A stretch of 62,677 nucleotides of DNA. Origin: Chlamydiota bacterium (GTDB lineage: Bacteria; Chlamydiota; Chlamydiia; Chlamydiales; Parachlamydiaceae). Both the position numbers and the translations under genes were made by a program. Shown in pieces: positions 52,956 through 61,931 of the stretch. The notes under the pieces are model-generated. The model did no database searches and was not told the DNA's origin. It worked only from the letters and a program-made list of their open reading frames with translations. How positions within the stretch are numbered: position 1 is the first letter of the stretch; every line of letters begins with the position of its first letter. The DNA lies in the NCBI GenBank assembly GCA_013286645.1, contig JABDFJ010000006.1, forward strand, positions 1 through 62,677. The letters are read 5' to 3'.

Positions 52956-53489
52956 ATGACAATTCAATCGTCTACATTTAATCCAATTCGACCTCACTTA
53001 GAAGATCATCGGCAATTACCATTGACACATCAAGAGATTCCAGCCCCTTTTGCCGCCCAGGCGTTGCGCTGGGGCGCAAATTTAAATCTTTTGAATCCTC
53101 CTAATAAAGGCCAAAGCAAAATATCTAAATATTTAGGCAAGCCACTCCGTATGCTTGCGCGCCTCGTCTATTCCATCACAGTCCCCGCGCTTTGCGCGCT
53201 GGCAGGCGTACCCTATCATTTAACAAGCATGGTTGTGAACGTTGCTAAAGCGGCACTTAATTATAAAAACCAATCACTGAAAGCTTTTTATAAAACGCGT
53301 GCCTTTGGTCATTTTAGCTCTGCCGTCATCGACCTTATCTCATGGGTGCCCATCACCGCTTTGCGCTTTGCTGGCGATTCAGGCATGATTGCGCGTTTTA
53401 TTGCCTATACCTACTATGATACGAAGATCAGCAAAGCGTATCAAGACAGCATTTTTCTCGAATTGAACGCGAAAAGTGTATACGCTTAA
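52956..53489 (+). CDS. hypothetical protein with hydrophobic segments
   Basis: This 177-residue protein has a polar N-terminus (1-50), then KPLRMLARLVYSITVPALCA with LAGVPYHLTSMVVNVAKAAL, and later FSSAVIDLISWVPITALRFA, giving two or three moderately hydrophobic helices. No family is recognised. The 145-bp upstream region is very AT-rich (promoter) and divergent to the helical-repeat gene. The small size with clustered hydrophobic segments fits a membrane or inclusion protein, but nothing is decisive. Confidence 0.6.
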   Translation: MTIQSSTFNPIRPHLEDHRQLPLTHQEIPAPFAAQALRWGANLNLLNPPNKGQSKISKYLGKPLRMLARLVYSITVPALCALAGVPYHLTSMVVNVAKAALNYKNQSLKAFYKTRAFGHFSSAVIDLISWVPITALRFAGDSGMIARFIAYTYYDTKISKAYQDSIFLELNAKSVYA

Positions 53490-53522
53490 AAATCTTGTAA
53501 ATACGAATTGTATCACAACCAT

Positions 53523-53625
53523 ATTTTGAAACACAGAGGCACAGAGAACACAGAGGGAGATTTTTGTTACATATATAGCCCCTCCTTCACTTCTCTGTGT
53601 TCTCTGTGCCTCTGTGTTTCAAAAA
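53523..53625. repeat. inverted word array (CACAGAGGCACAGAGAACAC)
   Basis: The left arm GAAACACAGAGGCACAGAGA and following, and the right arm TTCTCTGTGTTCTCTGTGCC and following, pair almost perfectly around a loop of about 33 bp without a gene. Words of this kind are, from memory, common near GxxExxY genes in other bacteria, but none is present here. It ends 22 bp before the dipeptidase start. Confidence 0.9.
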
Positions 53626-53647
53626 TGTAATCGAGTTTAAGAGCTAC

Positions 53648-54670
53648 ATGATACTACCTGATATCCAAAAGCATCCCATCGCAGACTTACATTGCGATCT
53701 TCTTAGCTATCTGTGCCGCGATGCACGACATACGCCATATGACCTGTCTGTGCGTTGTGCCATTCCTCAGCTAGTTGAAGGGCACGTCAAAATTCAAGTG
53801 CTAGCTATCTTCTCTGAAACCTTTCCTGGATCCTCAAAGAAAGGGATTGCGCAAGCTGAATGCTTCAAAACACTACCCAGACTTTATTCCCAAATTTTCG
53901 AACATCTGCGTACTAGGCAACAACTTGATCGTTTACCTTCAGCACAGACCATCGGCATCTTACCTGCCATTGAAAATGCTTCTGCCTTGTGTGAAGAAGA
54001 TGAAGATATCCATGAGGCTCTCAAGACAGTAACTTCAGTCCTTCATAAAATTGGCAAGTTAGCCTACATTAGTCTCACATGGAATACAGAAAATCGCTTC
54101 GGGGGTGGTGCTGCAACAAATATCGGGTTGAAAGGGGATGGCAAACAACTCCTCGAATATCTGTGCGAAAAAAATATCCCGATTGACTTCAGCCATGCTT
54201 CCGATGCCTTGGCATCTGACATTCTCAATTACTTAGACCAAAGAAATTTGCATCCTCCACTGCTTGTCAGCCATTCCAATATGCGCAGTGTAGTTGATGT
54301 ACCACGCAATCTACCCGATGAAATCGCCAAAGAAATTTTAAAACGCAAAGGGCTAATCGGCCTTAATTTAATTCGCCATTTTGTGGGTGAGGAATCGCCT
54401 TATTACTTCGTCAAGCAACTGGAACACCTGTTAAAGCTGCATGGAGTAGAACAAGCCTGCTTGGGAGCCGATTTTTTCGACTACGGCGATCTTCCAGCCA
54501 CGTATCGTCGTCCACAGGGATCTTTTTTTCCCGATTTTGATAATGCAGCCTGTTATCCGCGCTTAATTGAACTCTGGCAGAAGAACCTAACCCTATCTCC
54601 TGAAGCCCTTGCCAAAATATGTTACCACAATGTGACTAACTTCTTACAAACGCATCTCTTTACAATTTGA
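53648..54670 (+). CDS. membrane-dipeptidase family (M19) peptidase
   Basis: This 340-residue amidohydrolase-fold protein begins MILPDIQKHPIADLHCDLLS (HxD metal site). It has ILPAIENASAL (bridging Glu), DFSHASDALASDIL and LLVSHSNMRSVVDVPRNLPD (His ligands), and ACLGADFFDYGDLP (Asp). This matches zinc-dependent renal-type dipeptidases. No signal peptide is seen, so it is probably cytosolic. ATG 53648 was chosen over a longer TTG frame that would run through the repeat. With the M20 peptidase at 58089 it suggests dipeptide scavenging from the host. Confidence 0.87.
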   Translation: MILPDIQKHPIADLHCDLLSYLCRDARHTPYDLSVRCAIPQLVEGHVKIQVLAIFSETFPGSSKKGIAQAECFKTLPRLYSQIFEHLRTRQQLDRLPSAQTIGILPAIENASALCEEDEDIHEALKTVTSVLHKIGKLAYISLTWNTENRFGGGAATNIGLKGDGKQLLEYLCEKNIPIDFSHASDALASDILNYLDQRNLHPPLLVSHSNMRSVVDVPRNLPDEIAKEILKRKGLIGLNLIRHFVGEESPYYFVKQLEHLLKLHGVEQACLGADFFDYGDLPATYRRPQGSFFPDFDNAACYPRLIELWQKNLTLSPEALAKICYHNVTNFLQTHLFTI

Positions 54671-54741
54671 TTTATACTCTACTGTGCTGTATAATAACAT
54701 CTCTTTAATCACCAAAGACTTAAAATTAATAAACCTCTACT

Positions 54742-55872
54742 ATGAACACAAAAAACAAAACAGTCGTCGTAGGGATGTCTGGTGGCGTGGACTCTTCCGT
54801 GACTGCCTTATTGCTCAAGCAACAAGGCTACAATGTCATCGGCATGTTCATGAAAAATTGGGAAGAAAAAGATGCCAATGGCACCTGCCAAGCCTCGCTA
54901 GAATATGAAGATGTCGTACGCGTCTGTCAACAAATCGACATACCTCATTACTCCGTCAATTTTGTAAAAGAATATTGGGACAATGTCTTCTCACATTTCC
55001 TTGCTGAATTCAAACAAGGATATACGCCGAATCCCGATATCCTTTGCAACCGCGAAATCAAGTTTAAGGTCTTACTAGCAAAGGCTCAAGAGATTGGTGG
55101 CGACTTTCTTGCCACTGGACATTACTGCCAAAACATGCTTCAAGACGACCGTTGGCACCTGATCAAAGGCTCAGATCCTGGTAAAGATCAAAGTTATTTC
55201 CTTTATACCATCGGCCAAGCAGCCCTAAGCAAGGTCCTTTTTCCCGTGGGCGGGATGCTTAAAACTGAATTGAGAGCCTTTGCCCAGAAGCACGCCTTAG
55301 CCACTGCCGCGAAAAAAGATAGCACCGGCATCTGTTTCATTGGTGAGCGCAAATTCAGCGAATTTCTCAGCAAATATATTGCTTATACCCCAGGCCCCTT
55401 CCAAACACTTAATGGCAAAGTTGTCGGGAAACATGAAGGTGTTGCCTACTACACGCCAGGGCAACGCAAAGGGATGGGCATTGGAGGGGCTGGTGAAGCC
55501 TGGTTCGTGGTAGACAAAGATGTTAGCAACAATATTGTCTACGTAGCTCAAGGCACACGCCACCCTGCTCTATATTGTGATGAACTCACAGCCACTGAGG
55601 CTAGCTGGGTTGCCGGAGAATTTCCTTATCCATTGCCTTTTCGCTGCCACTCCAAAATACGGTATCGACAGCCTGATCAAGAATGCATCATCACTGCTAT
55701 CCATGAGGGCAAGGTGCATGTCAAATACACGATTCCTCAGCGCGCAGTGACAAAACGGCAATCTGTGGTATTCTACCACGGAAACATATGCCTACGCGGA
55801 GCCATCATTGCAGAACCCGGCCCTTCATATTACTCACAGGGGCGTTCGTTGCCAGAAGTGATAGCCCCCTAA
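54742..55872 (+). CDS. mnmA: tRNA-specific 2-thiouridylase MnmA
   Basis: This 376-residue protein begins TVVVGMSGGVDSSVTALLLK (PP-loop SGGVDSS) and has NPDILCNREIKFK (first catalytic Cys), ATGHYCQ, KDQSYFLYTIGQ, DSTGICFIGERKF (second catalytic Cys) and the RRGMGIGG-like YYTPGQRKGMGIGGAGEAW. It thiolates uridine 34 of tRNA(Lys/Glu/Gln). Length is normal, both cysteines are kept. A short AT-rich gap (71 bp) supplies its own start signals; a palindrome follows. Confidence 0.95.
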   Translation: MNTKNKTVVVGMSGGVDSSVTALLLKQQGYNVIGMFMKNWEEKDANGTCQASLEYEDVVRVCQQIDIPHYSVNFVKEYWDNVFSHFLAEFKQGYTPNPDILCNREIKFKVLLAKAQEIGGDFLATGHYCQNMLQDDRWHLIKGSDPGKDQSYFLYTIGQAALSKVLFPVGGMLKTELRAFAQKHALATAAKKDSTGICFIGERKFSEFLSKYIAYTPGPFQTLNGKVVGKHEGVAYYTPGQRKGMGIGGAGEAWFVVDKDVSNNIVYVAQGTRHPALYCDELTATEASWVAGEFPYPLPFRCHSKIRYRQPDQECIITAIHEGKVHVKYTIPQRAVTKRQSVVFYHGNICLRGAIIAEPGPSYYSQGRSLPEVIAP

Positions 55873-55892
55873 AAGGCTTGAATAAAGAACGA

Positions 55893-56121
55893 AAAGGACC
55901 TAAAGGACCAAAACGACCTAAAGGACAAAAGGCTACTGTCGTTCAGTCCTTTAGGTCGTTTTGGTCCTTTAGAGGTAATTGCATAAGTGAAAATATACTG
56001 TCCGAAACGCACATAGGTTACACTTTGTTATACCCCTTTCAGGGGTAGAGCCCATTCGAGACGATTGCAAAAGCGCCAAAAAGCGATAAACCGGACTTTT
56101 GCAATTACCTCTTTAGGTCCT
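55893..56121. repeat. inverted word array (GGACCTAAAGGACC), second copy, with inserted element
   Basis: The left arm (55893-55926) is AAAGGACCTAAAGGACCAAA and onward. The right arm (55946-55971, then 56116-56121) is split by the 140-bp element. Removing the element and one TTTA restores GGTCCTTTAGGTCC in the right arm, complementary to the left arm. It lies between convergent genes (55872 and 56138). Confidence 0.9.
55972..56111. mobile_element. 140-bp MITE-like element with GAGGTAATTGC ends and TTTA target duplication
   Basis: The ends are GAGGTAATTGCATAAGT... and ...CTTTTGCAATTACCTC, with TTTA on each side (55968-55971, 56112-56115). The AAGCGCCAAAAAGCGATAAA segment near the right end resembles, inverted, the left part of the 11907 copy (TTTATCGCTTTTTGGCGCTT). 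The middle differs and holds a TACCCCTTTCAGGGGTA word of the 2511 palindrome family. No coding capacity. Confidence 0.88.
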
Positions 56122-56137
56122 TTTTTCCAAAAGGTGT

Positions 56138-56560
56138 CTATGCATTTAGAGGTTTGAGAGCCTGCGCTGTTAATCCACCTGCCAAAACCCCTAGTGCCAC
56201 GCCTGTGATAGCGATGATAGGCCCAGATGAAACCATACCTAGTATTCCTAAGCCAAGACCAAGTCCCACAGCAGAAGCAAGACAAGCCGACACTCCAGCT
56301 ACAGTACCGAAAACCTGCAATGCTTTTCCACAGATTGCCAAGGCTGTTTTTTTCCACGAACTATCCTGGATAGCTTCAGCTTTTTGGCTCACTGACTTCC
56401 CTAACCAGTTGACCCCCTTACCAATAGCTGCCACAGGTAATGCAAGCGCTCCAATGAGGGTACTGCATTGCGCCACACCTATCACAGAACCCTGTATTGA
56501 AGCACCCTTAAAGCCATCAAAAAACAGCTCCGACATTCCTGTGCATGTTATAAGTGACAT
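56138..56560 (-). CDS. small hydrophobic protein, possible inclusion-membrane type
   Basis: This 140-residue protein is Gly/Ala-rich and hydrophobic. Segments are about residues 24-47 (SVIGVAQCSTLIGALALPVA), 69-92 (ALAICGKALQVFGTVAGVSA) and 95-133 (VGLGLGLGILGMVSSGPIIA). The last two form a bilobed hydrophobic pattern seen in chlamydial Inc proteins. No signal peptide. A GGAGG site lies before ATG 56560. No family recognised. Confidence 0.6.
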   Translation of the reverse strand: MSLITCTGMSELFFDGFKGASIQGSVIGVAQCSTLIGALALPVAAIGKGVNWLGKSVSQKAEAIQDSSWKKTALAICGKALQVFGTVAGVSACLASAVGLGLGLGILGMVSSGPIIAITGVALGVLAGGLTAQALKPLNA

Positions 56561-56711
56561 AGCCCCTCCAAAATAATGTTATTTAAATCTTTTATTCCTA
56601 AACATAAAAGATTCATTGGTTAACAATCAAAATAAAAATAGGCGCACCTTGCATTCATTATATAGGATTCATTATCCTCCAAATCGATCATTCAAATTTT
56701 GAGGATTGTCA

Positions 56712-58070
56712 GTGTTTGCAAATATTTTTTTTCTATTCCTCATCTTATTAATTATTGGTAGTGCTCCTGACAGCTCTACAGCTGTGTTATTTACCAATGA
56801 TCCACGCGCTGCTTTTGGTGTTGCTCTCTGCATTTATCTCTTCCTGCTCGGCATGATTTGGACGCAAAATCGTCTGTTGAAAAAAAACACCACCGTAGCA
56901 AGTGAGCACTTGGGTATTTTAGCAAATATCGAACTCTTGACTTTCTTCATCGCTTCAAATTTTATACTGGGTGTGCAACGTGTGTTTCAAAGCGAAAGCT
57001 TAGCTCCATTTAATGACACGCTCTTCATGACATATACGCTAGGACTATATTTTTGGGGTTTATTTGTCAGCCATCTTGCATCTTCATCCACCCAACAACT
57101 TTCGCACAGATACACCAAGGCAACATCTGCTTTACGTTATTTGTTACCCTTTGTCTTGCCATTTTGTATTTTAGTGTTCCTGGGTGACTTTATCTCTCTC
57201 ATTCCCTACAAGCAAATAAAAAACAGTTTAGGGTTCGACAATTTTGCCTGGGCTGATCTACTCATCAACCTCATCATGAGCTGTGTCGCACTACTAGCAA
57301 CGATGATACTTTTACCCCCTTTACTTATCGTAATATGGAAATGTCCTCACATCAACGATCCCGTGTTAGAAGAAAAGCTCGAAGCTCTCTGTACACGCGC
57401 CCATTTTAGACATGCAGGCCTGAGAATATGGACGATCGTGGGGAACACCCTTAATGCCGCCATCATCGGCATCTTGGGACCTTTCCGCTACATCATCTTC
57501 ACACCAACATTGTTAAAACGTCTCTCACCAAATGCTATCGAAGCCGTTCTGGCTCATGAAATAGGACATAATAAACATCGCCATTTATTGATCTATCCAG
57601 CTATCTTGTTAGGCATGTTGGTTTCTGGATGGTTGATTATAACTTTTGTCTTCAATTTCATCATCTATAGCTTCAATGAAGACCTTATCAACCATCCTTC
57701 GCCCTTATGGTCTTCATTAGTTCCCTTAATTTCGTTAATCGTCTTCGTCATCACTTGTGCGTTATATTTTCGCTTTATCTTTGGGTATTTCTCACGCCAA
57801 TTTGAAAGACAAGCCGATTTGTATATTTACAACCTGAAAATACCTTCACAAGATATGATCGAGGCACTCGATGAAATTGCGCATGCTGCAGGAGGAATAC
57901 ACAAACATCCCAATTGGCATCACTGCAGCATTCAAGAAAGAATTGATTTTTTAAAAGAGACCCAACATGATCCAGCATTGATCAACCAACACCATCGTAA
58001 AGTGCGTCGCAGCCTAATCATCTATTTCCTCGTCTTGGGTTTGGCCATCGCCTGCTTGGTGCTTATATAA
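56712..58070 (+). CDS. M48 integral-membrane metallopeptidase (Ste24/HtpX-like)
   Basis: This 452-residue protein has five or more membrane helices (for example IFFLFLILLIIG at 3-14 and YLLPFVLPFCILVFLGDFIS) and the zinc motif VLAHEIGHNKHRHLL, with FERQADLYIYNL as third-ligand region. LGPFRYIIFTPTLLKRLSP precedes the active site as in Ste24. It should cleave within or at the membrane as a quality-control or CAAX-like protease. GTG 56712 sits 7 bp after GAGG and is preferred to TTG 56706. It is followed 18 bp later by the M20 peptidase. Confidence 0.9.
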   Translation: MFANIFFLFLILLIIGSAPDSSTAVLFTNDPRAAFGVALCIYLFLLGMIWTQNRLLKKNTTVASEHLGILANIELLTFFIASNFILGVQRVFQSESLAPFNDTLFMTYTLGLYFWGLFVSHLASSSTQQLSHRYTKATSALRYLLPFVLPFCILVFLGDFISLIPYKQIKNSLGFDNFAWADLLINLIMSCVALLATMILLPPLLIVIWKCPHINDPVLEEKLEALCTRAHFRHAGLRIWTIVGNTLNAAIIGILGPFRYIIFTPTLLKRLSPNAIEAVLAHEIGHNKHRHLLIYPAILLGMLVSGWLIITFVFNFIIYSFNEDLINHPSPLWSSLVPLISLIVFVITCALYFRFIFGYFSRQFERQADLYIYNLKIPSQDMIEALDEIAHAAGGIHKHPNWHHCSIQERIDFLKETQHDPALINQHHRKVRRSLIIYFLVLGLAIACLVLI

Positions 58071-58088
58071 ATAACAAAGGAGAACTCC

Positions 58089-59471
58089 ATGAAAGCACAG
58101 ACTGAAATCAGCCAAATCAACGAATTATACCAAACCTATCGTGAGCAAGCTCTAAAAGACTTATATACGTTCCTTAAATTTCAAAGCGTTAGTTCTGAAG
58201 CTGAGTTCAAAACACAGGTATTGGCTTGTGCCGACTGGGTGGTAGACTATTTGAAAAAGATAGGCTTTGAAGTTGAAGTGTGGCCGACGCAAGGTCACCC
58301 CACAATTTTTGCCCAATACAATCGGGCTGGGCCTTCACAACCTACATTGTTGATATACAATCACTATGACGTGCAACCGGTGGATCCTATTGAGCTTTGG
58401 CAATCCCCTCCCTTTGAACCCACTGTGCGCAATGGTGAAATCTATGCTCGAGGAGCCCAAGACAATAAAGGACAGTGCTTTTATGTCTTACTAGCCCTTA
58501 AAGCCATGATCGAAAGTCAAGGTTCCTTACCTATCAACATCAAACTATGTATCGAAGGTGAAGAAGAATGTGGCAGCCACGGCCTTTCGCAAATCGCCAA
58601 GACGAAGAGCAAACAGCTCAAAGCGGACTATTTGGCCATTGTCGATCTAGGGCTTACAGAAATTACAAAACCGGCCATCACGCTTGGCTTGCGTGGCTTG
58701 GTTACCATGGATGTCGAAGTCTCCAGCTCTCATACCGATCTACATTCCGGATCGCATGGTGGGGTAGCTTTCAATCCCATTCACGCTCTTGTTGGTTTAT
58801 TAGCTTCTGTGCGCAATAAGGAAGGGGCCGTGACAATTCCTGGCTTCTATGACGACGTACAACCCTTATCAAAAGAAGAGAAGTCGCAACTGGCTTTAGA
58901 TTTCGATGTGCAAGCGTATGAAGCCACCTTTGGCACTAAGCCCACGGGAGGTGAAGCCGCTTTTTCACCTGTAGAGCGCAATTGGATACGCCCTACTTTA
59001 GAAATCAATGGCATCAATGGAGGGTATTCTGGCACGGGCTTCAAAACAGTCATCCCGGCCAAAGCCACGGCCAAAGTGTCTTGTAGATTGGTTCCTAAGC
59101 AAGATCCTATGAAAATTGGCAAGCTCGTCGCTCATTATCTTGAATCCCACGCCCCTGCCGGCACACATGTCAAAGTCACTATCCACCCCGGCGTTGGCCA
59201 AGCTGTAAGAGCTTCCATAGATTCTGCTGTCACCAAAGCTTTTGCCACAGCTTATGCAGAAGTCTTTCAAAAGCCCTGTGAATATATTTATGCAGGGGGC
59301 TCAATCCCTGTAGTGCCAGAGCTGGCAACAGCTTGTGGAGGTGAAGTGGTGATGGTGGGACTTGGCCTGCCAGACGATTGCATCCATGCTCCCAATGAAC
59401 ACTTCGGCGTAGAGCGGATCGAAAAAGGCTTTTTGACAATAGTCAGAGCACTTCAACTACTCAAGAAATAA
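58089..59471 (+). CDS. M20-family dipeptidase
   Basis: This 460-residue metallopeptidase has LLIYNHYDVQPVDPIELWQS (first His and Asp), YARGAQDNKGQCFYVLLALK (bridging Asp), CIEGEEECGSHGLSQIA (Glu base), YAGGSIPVVPELATACGG and the last His in HAPNEHFGVERI. The dimerisation domain insert lies between. This matches CNDP/PepV-like dipeptidases. AAAGGAGAA precedes ATG 58089. It probably forms an operon with the M48 gene and continues the peptide-scavenging theme. Confidence 0.92.
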   Translation: MKAQTEISQINELYQTYREQALKDLYTFLKFQSVSSEAEFKTQVLACADWVVDYLKKIGFEVEVWPTQGHPTIFAQYNRAGPSQPTLLIYNHYDVQPVDPIELWQSPPFEPTVRNGEIYARGAQDNKGQCFYVLLALKAMIESQGSLPINIKLCIEGEEECGSHGLSQIAKTKSKQLKADYLAIVDLGLTEITKPAITLGLRGLVTMDVEVSSSHTDLHSGSHGGVAFNPIHALVGLLASVRNKEGAVTIPGFYDDVQPLSKEEKSQLALDFDVQAYEATFGTKPTGGEAAFSPVERNWIRPTLEINGINGGYSGTGFKTVIPAKATAKVSCRLVPKQDPMKIGKLVAHYLESHAPAGTHVKVTIHPGVGQAVRASIDSAVTKAFATAYAEVFQKPCEYIYAGGSIPVVPELATACGGEVVMVGLGLPDDCIHAPNEHFGVERIEKGFLTIVRALQLLKK

Positions 59472-59491
59472 ACACATTCTTGTGACATAAT

Positions 59492-59515
59492 AGCCATCTA
59501 AATATATAGATGGCT
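59492..59515 (+). terminator. hairpin after the M20 peptidase gene
   Basis: AGCCATCTA pairs perfectly with TAGATGGCT around a six-base loop. The T-tract is weak (GTTGTG), so it may be Rho-assisted. Confidence 0.6.
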
Positions 59516-59623
59516 GTTGTGAATCACTTTTACGCAGCAAAGTAGCTTGAAAAATTTTGCCATGTTTCTTAAGCTAACACCTTCTATCTTAATCCATTCT
59601 CTACGTTTAACAGGAGCAAACTT

Positions 59624-61108
59624 ATGACAATACGATCATGCTTTTCTAGGGGGATAGTTCAACTGGGGTTAAATGCAACCATTTTAGCCATGGGCACATG
59701 CCTTATCCCCCAGGCTTCAGTGCACAGTAAAGAAAGCCCGATTGCGCGTAGGGCAATCGACTTTACCGAGGTCGCTAAAACGGCCATTCCGGCTGTGGTT
59801 TCAATCAATGTCAAAACCTCTGCGAAAACGAAACCTAGTAAGCAAAATCCTTGGAGATGGAACGCGCCGGACGATGAAGCTGGGAACGATGCCTTTGGAA
59901 GCAACGATTTCTTCCGCCGTTTTTTCTTTGGAACGCCGCATGGCAGCGAGCAAGAGCCTGCACCTAGTGAAGGGCAAGCTTCTGGCTTTATTGTCACAGC
60001 TGACGGCTATATCCTCACCAACTGCCATGTGGTCAATAATGCCACCGAAATTACCGTTGTTCTCAACAATGGAAGCGAATTTGTTGGAACTATTGTCGGA
60101 CAAGACCCCAATACAGATATCGCCATTGTTAAAATTGATAGTACAGATCTGCCGTTCATTACCTTGGGAAATTCTGATGAGCTGTTAGTAGGGCAATGGG
60201 TGATTGCTATTGGCAACCCTTTGGGATTACAAGCTACATTGACTGTCGGTGTGGTAAGTGCTACAGGGCGTAACGACCTTGATTTAGCACATATTGAAGA
60301 CTTCATCCAAACCGATGCCGCCATCAATCAAGGTAACTCTGGAGGCCCTTTGCTCAATCTGGGAGGCGAAGTCATTGGCATGAACACGGCTATCTTTACA
60401 AATATGTCCAGTGGCTTCATGGGAATCGGTTTTGCTATTCCGAGCAATTTGCTTAAGCATATCATGGATGATTTAATTGCTACCGGCAGAGTAGACAGAG
60501 GGTTCTTGGGGGTAGTGCTACAACCCATGGATAGCAGTTTAGCCAAAGCTTTCAATCTGGACAAAACAGAAGGGGCCTTGGTGGCTGAAGTCAGCAAAGA
60601 CTCCCCTGCGGATCGCGCTGGGCTTAAAGCTGGTGATATCGTGCTTAAGTATAATAAAAACCAAGTGACAAATATAGCCTCCTTGCGCAATGCCATTGCT
60701 TTAATGAAACCAGGGACGATAGCCTCCTTAACCATCATGCGCGATGGCAAAATCATCGAAGTACCGATTGAAATTGGCAGCTTCCCTACTGAAAAAGATC
60801 AGCTTGCTTCCAAATCGACGAAGGGCAACAAATATGGCTTCAGCGTGCAGGATTTAACGCCTGAATTAGCTAAAAGCCTTGGATATAGCCTGGATAAAGG
60901 GGTGGTCATCGCCTCGATCGACAGTGGCAGTCCTGCCGCTAGGAGCGGCTTGAAAAAAGGAGCCTTGATTGTAGCGATCAATCAGCAAAAAATAAATTCA
61001 ACGACTGAATTTAACAAACTGCTTGAGGCGACACCCAAAGGCAAACCTCTTCTACTGCTTATCAAACAAGGAGATGCGATGCGTTTCATCTCACTACAAG
61101 TAGGTTAA
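59624..61108 (+). CDS. htrA: periplasmic serine protease HtrA/DegP
   Basis: This 494-residue protein has a signal peptide (residues about 9-34), a trypsin-like domain with TNCHVVNN (His), NTDIAIVKI (Asp) and INQGNSGGPLLNLGGEV (Ser), and two PDZ domains (GFLGVVLQPMDSSLAKAFNL, then GFSVQDLTPELAKSLGYSLD). It acts as protease and chaperone for envelope proteins, relevant to the large barrel family here. CAGGAG precedes ATG 59624. Length matches chlamydial HtrA. Confidence 0.95.
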   Translation: MTIRSCFSRGIVQLGLNATILAMGTCLIPQASVHSKESPIARRAIDFTEVAKTAIPAVVSINVKTSAKTKPSKQNPWRWNAPDDEAGNDAFGSNDFFRRFFFGTPHGSEQEPAPSEGQASGFIVTADGYILTNCHVVNNATEITVVLNNGSEFVGTIVGQDPNTDIAIVKIDSTDLPFITLGNSDELLVGQWVIAIGNPLGLQATLTVGVVSATGRNDLDLAHIEDFIQTDAAINQGNSGGPLLNLGGEVIGMNTAIFTNMSSGFMGIGFAIPSNLLKHIMDDLIATGRVDRGFLGVVLQPMDSSLAKAFNLDKTEGALVAEVSKDSPADRAGLKAGDIVLKYNKNQVTNIASLRNAIALMKPGTIASLTIMRDGKIIEVPIEIGSFPTEKDQLASKSTKGNKYGFSVQDLTPELAKSLGYSLDKGVVIASIDSGSPAARSGLKKGALIVAINQQKINSTTEFNKLLEATPKGKPLLLLIKQGDAMRFISLQVG

Positions 61109-61144
61109 TAGTCAGGAAGAGAAAAGGGGTCAGCACCACCAAGT

Positions 61145-61172
61145 AGGAGAGGGCCATATGGCTCCCTCCTTT
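61145..61172. terminator. hairpin after htrA
   Basis: AGGAGAGGGCC pairs with GGCTCCCTCCT around ATAT; TTT follows. It separates htrA from the HicAB promoter. Confidence 0.65.
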
Positions 61173-61191
61173 AGGAAAACTAGGAAAGCAC

Positions 61192-61220
61192 TTGATTTTG
61201 TACATAAATTTATGTATAAT
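61192..61220 (+). promoter_or_regulatory. hicAB promoter with palindromic operator
   Basis: TTGATT (61192-61197) and TATAAT (61215-61220) are 17 bp apart, an almost ideal sigma-70 promoter. The spacer holds the perfect palindrome TACATAAATTTATGTA (61201-61216), which touches the -10 box. It is a good candidate site for HicB autorepression. Confidence 0.75.
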
Positions 61221-61239
61221 CGGGATAGATTGGGATCAG

Positions 61240-61431
61240 ATGAAAAAGAAAGATTTAGAGAAAAAGCTCAAAAAAGCAGGTTGGTGGTTGGCTCGTCACG
61301 GTGGAAATCATGATATATGGACTAATGGAAAAATTACTAATCAGGTACCAAGGCACGCTGAGGTTAATGAACTTCTTGCTAAAAGTATAGTGAAGCAAGC
61401 AGAGCAGCATCCTGGAGGAGAAAAGGGGTAA
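61240..61431 (+). CDS. hicA: HicA-like mRNA interferase toxin
   Basis: This 63-residue protein begins MKKKDLEKKLKKAGWWLARH and has GGNHDIW, where HicA normally has GSH with its catalytic His, followed by KITNQVPRHAEVNELLAKSI (the VPxHxE motif). It is a dsRNA-binding-like fold ribonuclease. ATG 61240 is chosen because the operator and -10 lie upstream; a longer frame would start in the promoter. hicB starts two bases after its stop. Confidence 0.9.
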   Translation: MKKKDLEKKLKKAGWWLARHGGNHDIWTNGKITNQVPRHAEVNELLAKSIVKQAEQHPGGEKG

Positions 61432-61433
61432 AT

Positions 61434-61862
61434 ATGGAATTAGAAGGTAAAATTTGGAAAAATAAAAACCATTGGCTTGTGGAAGTATCATCTTTGGATA
61501 TCATGACGCAAGGAGAAACTCGGGAAGAAGCATTATTTATGATTAAGGATGCGATATTGGAGTACATGCAATACTATTTTGAGTCTGAAACTGAGGGGTT
61601 TGAGTTAGCCGTCAATGAGTACAAAAAAACAGTGATCGGAATAACCGCGAATAATAATAAACTATTGCTGGCACTATCGCTCAGAAGGCAAAGGGAAAAA
61701 AGTGGTTCAACAGTTCGCGAAGCAGCAGAACGTTTAGGCTCAAAATCTCCAAACTCTTACGCTCAGTACGAAAAAGGAAAAACAAGGATTTCATTGGATC
61801 AATATGAAAAACTGTTACAGGCAGCAAATCCCTATCAACATCGATTATTAAGGGTGGTTTAG
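61434..61862 (+). CDS. hicB: HicB-like antitoxin with helix-turn-helix
   Basis: This 142-residue protein has the partial RNase H-like HicB domain (KIWKNKNHWLVEVSSLDIMT, GETREEALFMIKDAI) followed by a C-terminal helix-turn-helix (TVREAAERLGSKSPNSYAQY, EKGKTRISLDQYEKLLQ). It should neutralise HicA and bind the palindrome in the promoter. The order toxin-antitoxin with a 2-bp gap is typical for HicAB. A bidirectional terminator follows. Confidence 0.92.
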   Translation: MELEGKIWKNKNHWLVEVSSLDIMTQGETREEALFMIKDAILEYMQYYFESETEGFELAVNEYKKTVIGITANNNKLLLALSLRRQREKSGSTVREAAERLGSKSPNSYAQYEKGKTRISLDQYEKLLQAANPYQHRLLRVV

Positions 61863-61879
61863 GAAATTATCACTGTTTT

Positions 61880-61920
61880 TGCAAAAGAGCAGCCCGTAGA
61901 AAACGGGCTACTCTTTTGCA
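61880..61920. terminator. bidirectional terminator between hicB and a convergent gene
   Basis: GCAAAAGAGCAGCCCGT pairs with ACGGGCTACTCTTTTGC (one mismatch) around AGAAA. T-runs occur outside the stem on both strands. Confidence 0.85.
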
Positions 61921-61931
61921 CGCATCATGTA

